The notes under the pieces are model-generated. The model worked only from the letters and a program-made list of their open reading frames with translations. It was not told the origin of the DNA and did not search any database. This document shows, one piece after another, positions 58,535 through 64,000 of a stretch of DNA of 64,000 bases; position 1 is the first letter of the stretch; each line of letters begins with the position of its first letter. Source of the stretch: Gemmatimonadota bacterium (GTDB lineage: Bacteria; Gemmatimonadota; Gemmatimonadetes; Longimicrobiales; Gaopeijiaceae); assembly GCA_041390105.1 (NCBI GenBank), contig JAWKQO010000001.1, forward strand, positions 1,676,001 through 1,740,000. The letters run 5' to 3'. Position numbers and translations under genes: made by a program.

Positions 58535-58892
58535 GGTGAGCTCTCCTTCGGGGCCGACAGACACGCCCCTTCAAGGATGGGTTGGTGCGGTAGGCGGGCG
58601 CGGCGGGGGGCCTCGGGCCACGAGGCGAGCCTGCACGCCACAGCGGTGCAGGAGAACAGCGGGGGGGCGGGAAACCGACGGCGATCTCCCGACACGGGAC
58701 TCCGCAGGCATAGTGCGGCGGCGCTCCGAGGACCGCTGTGGGGAGAACGACGGACGTGGTGTCGGGCGCCGTCCGCAGCACGGCCGGGGGCCGTACGCTT
58801 CCGACCCCGTCGCCCCGCGCTCAACTCGGCGTCGCTCCTTCCGATCCTCACCAGAAGGGGTAGCACGCATCTACGTCGGGTGGGAGCACATC
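58535..58892. other. Divergent intergenic region, no gene seen
   Basis: 358 nt of GC-rich sequence between the divergent starts at 58534 and 58893. It must contain both promoters, but I see no convincing -35/-10 pair, operator dyad or RNA structure. ORFs here are Arg/Pro-rich shadows. Confidence 0.5.
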
Positions 58893-59945
58893 ATGGAGAT
58901 CCAGAGCGGGGCAGCCGTGCCTTGGACGAGGCTCGGCCTCGAGCCGCAATACACGCGCGGCCCGGAAGGCTCCGAATCAGGCGTTGCCTGCAGGGAATGC
59001 CGCGATCCGGAGGGCGGGGCGTCCACTGCGTGGAGCGGAGGCGCGTCGTCCCTCAGCTACAAACGCACGGAGCGCTTTTCGCTGCTCATCCAGACGCAGG
59101 ACGGAGATCTCGTACGCCTCAGCTTCCGGACCCGGGAGCGCGTCGGTCTCCAGGAGGCGCACTTCGACGACGGGACCACGTCGGCCAGCGCCGTCACGTT
59201 CACGGCCAAGAGCAACTCCAAGATCTCGATGACGATCGAAGGGAACCTGAGCGCGGAGGAGATGGCCGCCATCCAGGACACCTTCGATCAGGCGGCCGCG
59301 CTCGCCGAGGAGTTCTTCGCGGGCAATACCAGCGGGGCCTTCGAGGATGCGTCCGCTTTGAACTTCGACGCCGAGCAGCTGGCGCAGGTGATGTTCCACG
59401 CAGGTGTCAAAGAGAAGCTCACCTATTCAGCCGTCTCGTTCGCGTCCCAGCCGGCGATTGCGCCGGTCGAGGGTGAGCTGCCCGTCGAGGGTGTGGCTCC
59501 GCTGGAAGGAGCGGCGATCGTCGCAGCCGGCGCGGACGTTCCCGAAGCGCTCCCCGCGGCCGCGGCTGCTGTGGAGCCGACAGAAGGACCCGTCACGACG
59601 CAGCCGGCCAACGACCCGGTTGGAGTCGAGCCGGCACCGGTCGGTGCGGAGGACAGCGAGTCCGCAGAAGCGCCTGAGCAGGGCGAAGCAGGACCGTCCT
59701 CGACACCGCTTCGCGTGATCGGTGGCTTCCTGAGCCGCATCGCGGAGGCGTTCGCCGGCGGCATCGGTGGACAGGAGGACGGCGTCCTGGGCTTCTCGCT
59801 CAAGGTGCGCATCTTCGAGTCCACGCTGGTCACCATGTCGCAGGTGCGGACCGGCGAAGAGTCACCGCTGCCGCAACTGGTGCCGGAGACGCTGGAGGCC
59901 GTGGCGCAACGGTCGGAACAGGGACGGTTGGATCAGGTGGCGTGA
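58893..59945 (+). CDS. Hypothetical protein with DUF5610-like core and acidic Pro/Ala linker
   Basis: A 350-aa soluble protein. The core (~45-180) has RTERFSLLIQTQDGDLVRLSF, FTAKSNSKISMTIEGNLSAE, EEMAAIQDTFDQAAALAEEF and DASALNFDAEQLAQVMFHAG. I recall this pattern from gammaproteobacterial proteins carrying DUF5610-like domains. Residues ~195-280 are an Ala/Pro/Glu-rich low-complexity linker. The C-terminus (~283-335) is a conserved-looking segment GFLSRIAEAFAGGIGG and KVRIFESTLVTMSQ. No signal peptide or TM. ATG behind GGGAG. Function unknown; divergent from the large Cys-containing protein and 12 nt upstream of the porin-like gene. Confidence 0.65.
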   Translation: MEIQSGAAVPWTRLGLEPQYTRGPEGSESGVACRECRDPEGGASTAWSGGASSLSYKRTERFSLLIQTQDGDLVRLSFRTRERVGLQEAHFDDGTTSASAVTFTAKSNSKISMTIEGNLSAEEMAAIQDTFDQAAALAEEFFAGNTSGAFEDASALNFDAEQLAQVMFHAGVKEKLTYSAVSFASQPAIAPVEGELPVEGVAPLEGAAIVAAGADVPEALPAAAAAVEPTEGPVTTQPANDPVGVEPAPVGAEDSESAEAPEQGEAGPSSTPLRVIGGFLSRIAEAFAGGIGGQEDGVLGFSLKVRIFESTLVTMSQVRTGEESPLPQLVPETLEAVAQRSEQGRLDQVA

Positions 59946-59957
59946 GTCGGGCGGGGG

Positions 59958-61067
59958 GTGAGCCACCAGATGCGGGGCATCGTCGTGCGCAGGAGAATGA
60001 GATCAGGGACGATCTGCCTGGCCTTTGCGTGCCTCGCCGCCCCGTGGTCCTCGGCACTGGGTGCGCAGGAGCTCCAGCCCGTGACCATCCACGGGTTCGG
60101 GCACTGGAGCTACGGCCGGACACGAGGCAATGACTATCTCGGAGCTACTCCCGAGGGGGAATTCCGCAACTCCTACTTCGCCCTGAACCTGGGCACGAAT
60201 ATCCAACCCTCGGTCGGCATCCATGCGCAGCTCTTCTGGAATCGGACCGCCGAGGGTAACGAAGCCGAGATCGACTATGCGTTCGCCGCCTGGCAGTGGG
60301 ATCCGGACTTCGGACTCCGGGCCGGTCGCATCCCGCACCCCTTCGGCATCTACAACGAGGTGTACGACGTAGGGACCATCCGTCCCTTCCTGAGCCTTCC
60401 GCAATCCGTGTACGGGGCCGTGGGGCTGGTCTCCGAGGGACTCGACGGTGTGAGCGCCCGGGGACGGATCGATCTCGGCGGCTCCTGGGCGCTGAGCTAC
60501 GACGCCTACGTCGGTGGTCTGGATGTCTTCGTCGCGGGCGCTGACGACGAGGAGGGCGGCGAGCCCGAGACGGGCAAAGAGGTGATCGGCGGGCGTCTGG
60601 TGGCGGCTACCCCCCTGCCAGGCCTCGTCTTCGGCGCCTCGGGCTACACGGGAATCCACTCCGAGCCGACTGCGGAAGCGTCGTCGGAGCGGGACGCCGT
60701 CTTGGGAGCGCACCTGAGCTACGTGGGTGAGCGGGTCTGGGTGCGAAGCGAGGCATTCCGTTCGTGGGCCACCGAGGGCATCTCCGCATGGGAGAGCTAT
60801 GTCGAAGCTGCCGTATTCCTGACTCGCCGCCTCCAGGCGTCCGGCACGCTCGGACGCGTGCGCTCGACCGCGAATGGAGACTCCACGGAGTCTCCAGACG
60901 AGCATACGGAGGACGCGTTCGGCCTTGCGTTCTGGGTGTCTCCTGAGATGGTACTGAAAGGGTCTCTGGGCCGAGTGCGCGGTAACCTTTTGGTCGCATC
61001 GGGATCGGGGGAGCCGGAGGGCGGATCCACTCGGGTGCTTAACCTCGGCGTCCAGTTCAGTTTCTGA
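59958..61067 (+). CDS. Porin-like outer-membrane beta-barrel protein
   Basis: A 369-aa exported barrel: signal peptide ending LGAQ, then IHGFGHWSYGRTRGN, HAQLFWNRTAEGNEAEIDYA, FGLRAGRIPHPFGIYNEVYD and repeated amphipathic strands to a C-terminal LNLGVQFSF, with the terminal Phe expected by the BAM machinery. The AGRIPHPFGIY pattern resembles phosphate/anion-selective or OprO-like porins in form. Start GTG 59958; the ATG at 59970 or 59997 is also possible and would still give a signal. It follows the DUF5610-like gene by 12 nt and is probably co-transcribed. Confidence 0.75.
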   Translation: MSHQMRGIVVRRRMRSGTICLAFACLAAPWSSALGAQELQPVTIHGFGHWSYGRTRGNDYLGATPEGEFRNSYFALNLGTNIQPSVGIHAQLFWNRTAEGNEAEIDYAFAAWQWDPDFGLRAGRIPHPFGIYNEVYDVGTIRPFLSLPQSVYGAVGLVSEGLDGVSARGRIDLGGSWALSYDAYVGGLDVFVAGADDEEGGEPETGKEVIGGRLVAATPLPGLVFGASGYTGIHSEPTAEASSERDAVLGAHLSYVGERVWVRSEAFRSWATEGISAWESYVEAAVFLTRRLQASGTLGRVRSTANGDSTESPDEHTEDAFGLAFWVSPEMVLKGSLGRVRGNLLVASGSGEPEGGSTRVLNLGVQFSF

Positions 61068-61121
61068 GCGGGGCTGGCTGGATGCTGGGCTTCCCGTGCG
61101 ACCGGGAGGGTGCATCCGACC

Positions 61122-61592
61122 CATGCGCCCGACAGGATTGACGTCGCTGCGCTCCGTCTGCCCGGTCCGTCCGCACGGCCCCTCGTTCGACGGCACGATC
61201 CGAGCGGTGAGCTGCGCGCGGGCTGCGCCCGTGCTCGCTCGCCTCGCGTGCAACCGCCTCTGCTCTTCGACCGACACTCCGACGCATCGGCTCGAACCGG
61301 AGGGTCGCCTTCTACCGGCGGACACAAGCCCGACAGGATTGAGCTGCGCGCGGGCTGCGCCCGTGCTCGCTCTGCCCGGGATGACCTCTCGTGCTCCTCG
61401 TCAGCACCCTTGGCCCGGGCGTTCGAACCGGAGGTCAGAATCTCACCGGCGGACACAAGCGCCCGACAGGATTGAGCTGCGCGCGGGCTGCGCCCGTGCT
61501 CGCTCTGCCCGGGATGACCTCTCGTGCTCGTCGTCACCACCTCGGGCCCGGGCGTTCGAACCGGAGGTCAGAATCTCACCGGCAAACACAAG
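61122..61592 (-). repeat. tRNA-tail-associated tandem repeat array
   Basis: Two nearly identical 132-133-bp units (61328-61460 and 61461-61592) and a third, diverged unit (61209-61327). On the minus strand each unit ends with AATCCTGTCGGGC, the last part of the T-arm and acceptor stem of the adjacent tRNA-Arg(CCG). An 18-base block, CATGCGCCCGACAGGATT, is identical at 61122-61139 and at the tRNA end (61632-61649). Each unit also carries a potential hairpin GCGCGGGC/GCCCGTGC and a GGTTCGAAC-like core. No coding function is credible. Confidence 0.75.
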
Positions 61593-61631
61593 AAGAGAGC
61601 CCAGGGCCCCTGCGGGACCCCGGGCTCTCTT
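61593..61631 (-). terminator. Rho-independent terminator after tRNA-Arg
   Basis: Perfect 10-bp stem AAGAGAGCCC/GGGCTCTCTT with a GC-rich interior, followed on the minus strand by a T-rich CTTGTGTTT. It starts 3 nt after the tRNA discriminator base. Confidence 0.75.
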
Positions 61632-61633
61632 CA

Positions 61634-61707
61634 TGCGCCCGACAGGATTCGAACCTGTGACCTTCGGCTCCGGAGGCCGACGCTCTATCCAACTGAGCTA
61701 CGGGCGC
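61634..61707 (-). tRNA. tRNA-Arg (anticodon CCG)
   Basis: A complete cloverleaf on the minus strand: 7-bp acceptor GCGCCCG/CGGGCGC, D arm GCTC...GAGC, anticodon stem TCGGC/GCCGA with loop CTCCGGA (anticodon CCG), T arm ACAGG-TTCGAAT-CCTGT and discriminator A at 61634. CCA is not encoded. It reads CGG arginine codons. The 5' end lies only 18 nt after the predicted 3' end of rnpB. Confidence 0.95.
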
Positions 61708-61725
61708 TTCATGCACGCACGCGGG

Positions 61726-62120
<395 letters not shown>

Positions 62121-62389
62121 ATGCGTTCCCCCGAGTCCGGAACCGGCCCCGAGTGGCTGCGTGGCAGACCTCAACCTTAACGGCCCTGCGGGCGGTGGTA
62201 AAGCGTTACCAGGCCGGGCCGTGCAGCGGCTCGGCCAGTCCCGGGGGCTCGGGCGGCCGCCGGCCCTCCAGCGGACGCATGTGGGACCTCCTCCACACAA
62301 CCGGCGCTTGGCACCCCCTCTGCACCTGCCCCATCCAGCCGAACACGCGGTGTGTCGGCGTTGCATCAACCTCGACTTCGGTGTTCGCT

Positions 62390-63313
62390 GTGCGTTTCCT
62401 CCCGTCTCGTTCCGGGCTTCGCAGCATCACGCACGCGCGTGCGTTTCTGGCTGCTGCGCTCGTGCTGGCGGGATGTGATACCGTCACCGTGGTCGGCCCC
62501 GCATCGCAGACAGGACCTGAGCTTCCGCAGACCGTGGCGGCCGCGGGCGGGTTCGACATCGTCACCACGGGCGTGTCCCCGCTCCCCCCATCCGTGGAGC
62601 GCGCGCTCTCGGAGGCGACGACACGGTGGCGGAGCGTTGTTCGCGGAGACTTGCCGGACGAGCAGGTGGACGTGCCGGCGGGGCTCTGCAACGTGCCGCA
62701 CGAGGCGATCTCCCGGCGCGTGGACGACCTGCTGATCTTCGTCGAGGTGAATCGCATCGACGGGCCGGGCGGAGCGCTGGCATCGGCGGGACCGTGCATG
62801 CTCCGTCGTGGATCCCGTCTTCCCATCCTCGGTATCGTGCGGGTGGACTCGGATGACGTGGCGCGACTGGCCGCGGCGGACGAGTTGTCCGGCGTGCTGT
62901 TGCACGAGATCGGACACGTGCTCGGACTGGGACCGCTTTGGGAAGGCCTCGGCCAGCTCAGCGGCGCCGGCAGCGCCAACCCGGTGCACACCGGGGCGCA
63001 TGCCATCGCAGAGTACCGCGCCGCTGGCGGCGCCGAGGGCCCCGTGCCGCTCGAGAATTCAGGGAGCATCGCCACGCGGGACGTGCACTGGCGCGAGGCG
63101 GCGTTGGGGGCCGAGATCATGACCGGCTGGATCAACCACCACACGCGTAATCCGTTGAGCCGCGTGACCGTGGGTGCCCTGGAAGACCTCGGCTACGTGG
63201 TGGACTACAGCGCAGCCGATCCCTTCAGCGCGACGGCGGCCGGCTCGCAGGTGCTCACCGGGTTCACGATCGAGGAGGTCCCGGCACCCCCTCCACGGTT
63301 GAGCCGCTTCTAG
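62390..63313 (+). CDS. Leishmanolysin-like (M8) zinc metalloprotease lipoprotein
   Basis: A 307-aa lipoprotein: signal with lipobox LAGC (Cys ~28), prodomain-like region, and zinc motif LLHEIGHVLGLGPLW (His-Glu ~172). The distal ligand candidate is His in VHWREAALGAEIMTGWIN (the HW/EIMTGW pair, including the Met-turn, typical of leishmanolysins), then SRVTVGALEDLGYVVDY. Start uncertain: GTG 62390 gives a signal peptide, GTG 62381 also; there is no clear RBS. The longer open frame upstream crosses rnpB and is not coding. Substrate unknown; probably a surface protease. Confidence 0.78.
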   Translation: MRFLPSRSGLRSITHARAFLAAALVLAGCDTVTVVGPASQTGPELPQTVAAAGGFDIVTTGVSPLPPSVERALSEATTRWRSVVRGDLPDEQVDVPAGLCNVPHEAISRRVDDLLIFVEVNRIDGPGGALASAGPCMLRRGSRLPILGIVRVDSDDVARLAAADELSGVLLHEIGHVLGLGPLWEGLGQLSGAGSANPVHTGAHAIAEYRAAGGAEGPVPLENSGSIATRDVHWREAALGAEIMTGWINHHTRNPLSRVTVGALEDLGYVVDYSAADPFSATAAGSQVLTGFTIEEVPAPPPRLSRF

Positions 63314-63480
63314 TCGCGAGCGCCTCCCCACCTCGGCCCTCGCTCCAACCCCGAGCGGGTGCCGGCCCAGCACCCCCGCAGGTTCCTGCCTGGGCGTTGC
63401 AGCCCCAGGAGGTGCCGAATCCGCCCCCAGGCCCTAACCTCCGCGCCGCAGACCTCCACGCGCCACGGTAGGGTCCACGC

Positions 63481-64000
63481 ATGTCTGAGCCATCCCAGCC
63501 GGTACAGGGTCCGAGGCCGCCCGGCCCTCCGACCCGGTTCGGCCCCTACGCCGCCCTGTCGGTCGTGGTGGCCAACATGATCGGTACGGGTGTCTTCACG
63601 AGCCTGGGATTCCAACTCCTCGACATCACCTCCCCGTTCGCGCTGCTGATGCTGTGGGTGGTGGGGGGTGTGGCCGCCTTCTGCGGAGCGCTCACCTACG
63701 CCGAGCTCGGGGCCGCCCTGCCCCGGTCCGGCGGCGAATACACGTTTCTGGGTCGCATCTACCATCCGGCCGCCGGGTTCATCTCCGGGTGGGTGTCGGC
63801 CAGCATCGGCTTCGCCGCACCCACGGCGCTGGCCGCCATCACCTTCGGCACCTACGTGCGGTCCGTCGTTCCGGCCGCGAACGCCGCGCTGCTGGCGAGC
63901 GCCCTGGTGGTGATCTTCACCGTGGTGCACGCCTCCACGCGGCGGAACTCGAGCACCGTCCAGAGCGTGTTCACCACGTTCAAGGTGTTGCTGATCCTGA
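63481..64000 (+). CDS. APC-superfamily amino acid permease, N-terminal part
   Basis: The first 173 residues of an inner-membrane amino acid/polyamine transporter; the gene continues past the right edge. After a Pro-rich cytoplasmic tail comes TM1 with VVVANMIGTGVFTSLG, the conserved GxG unwound helix of APC transporters. TM2 (LLMLWVVGGVAAFCGALTYA) follows, then AELGAALPRSGGEYTFLGRI, the highly conserved P-S/GGEY loop, and further helices to KVLLIL. ATG 63481, with GGTAGGG upstream. Substrate cannot be inferred from this portion. Confidence 0.88.
   Translation, partial: MSEPSQPVQGPRPPGPPTRFGPYAALSVVVANMIGTGVFTSLGFQLLDITSPFALLMLWVVGGVAAFCGALTYAELGAALPRSGGEYTFLGRIYHPAAGFISGWVSASIGFAAPTALAAITFGTYVRSVVPAANAALLASALVVIFTVVHASTRRNSSTVQSVFTTFKVLLIL

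Noticed and set aside
55895..59476. 1193-aa plus-strand ORF
   Set aside because: Antisense to the 788-aa gene and joining unrelated sequence; Arg/Gly/Pro-rich without domain pattern. A high-GC shadow ORF.
61122..61649. Genomic island bounded by tRNA attachment sites
   Set aside because: The duplicated tRNA tails are only 133-500 bp apart, with no integrase or cargo gene between them; kept as a repeat array rather than an island.

Overview
This is a GC-rich (roughly two-thirds G+C), gene-dense bacterial chromosome segment. It has no rRNA gene, phage, transposase or CRISPR array. The gene families point to Gemmatimonadota or a close relative: two ADOP-type MacB/FtsX permeases (one in a PadR operon), membrane-anchored TolB/TPR and cyclase/beta-propeller fusions, six-bladed-propeller lipoproteins, D-aminoacylase-like amidohydrolases, BNR-repeat secreted proteins, TonB receptors and leishmanolysin-like lipoproteins. 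The taxon is an inference from gene content.

Layout. 1-0.7 kb: the start of a Na/Ca antiporter and a 46-aa ORF, both minus. 1.4-4.3 kb: an overlapping operon of four type IV minor pseudopilins. 4.4-8.7 kb (minus): M28 peptidase, N-acyl-D-amino-acid deacylase-like lipoprotein, an unknown and a membrane protein, probably a secreted peptide-degradation unit. 8.8-10.2 kb: an ArsR/SRPBCC module with a clear operator dyad, then a second SRPBCC-like gene. 10.4-16.5 kb: an orphan PhoB-type response regulator, a lipoprotein, and a TonB receptor plus surface-lipoprotein pair whose promoter carries an 11-bp-phased Pho-box-like array. 16.8-23.0 kb: OmpA-like lipoprotein, serine hydrolase, TolB/TPR protein, filamin-repeat lipoprotein. 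23.1-26.4 kb: two divergent PQQ sugar-dehydrogenase homologues, one fused to membrane segments and a cytochrome c domain. 26.5-29.3 kb: SerB, DUF5924/DUF2914-like membrane protein, methyltransferase, DUF4177-like protein.

29.3-42.3 kb: a second D-aminoacylase-like enzyme, a class III cyclase/propeller fusion, DDAH-like hydrolase, ADOP permease, DUF1801 protein, a third amidohydrolase, a TonB receptor and a tyrosine-phosphatase-like protein with an odd active-site loop. 42.4-50.1 kb: BNR-repeat protein, lipoproteins, a metzincin, an O-methyltransferase, a winged-helix protein and a propeller lipoprotein. 50.3-56.1 kb: PadR-ADOP operon, a degenerate retropepsin-like protein, a beta-barrel and a two-domain VOC protein. 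56.2-61.1 kb: a large Cys-rich protein of unknown function, a divergent unknown and a porin-like barrel. 61.1-62.1 kb: a minus-strand RNA locus in which rnpB is followed 18 nt later by tRNA-Arg(CCG), a terminator and a tandem repeat array whose units each end in a copy of the tRNA 3' tail. 62.4-64.0 kb: a leishmanolysin-like lipoprotein and the start of an APC permease.

The common theme is an envelope-centred heterotroph: uptake across the outer membrane (two TonB receptors), extracellular peptide and sugar processing (M28, three amidohydrolases, two metzincins, PQQ enzymes) and many lipoproteins. The most unusual items are the tRNA-tail repeat array beside rnpB/tRNA-Arg, the Pho-like receptor promoter beside a PhoB-like regulator, and several enzymes with substituted catalytic residues.
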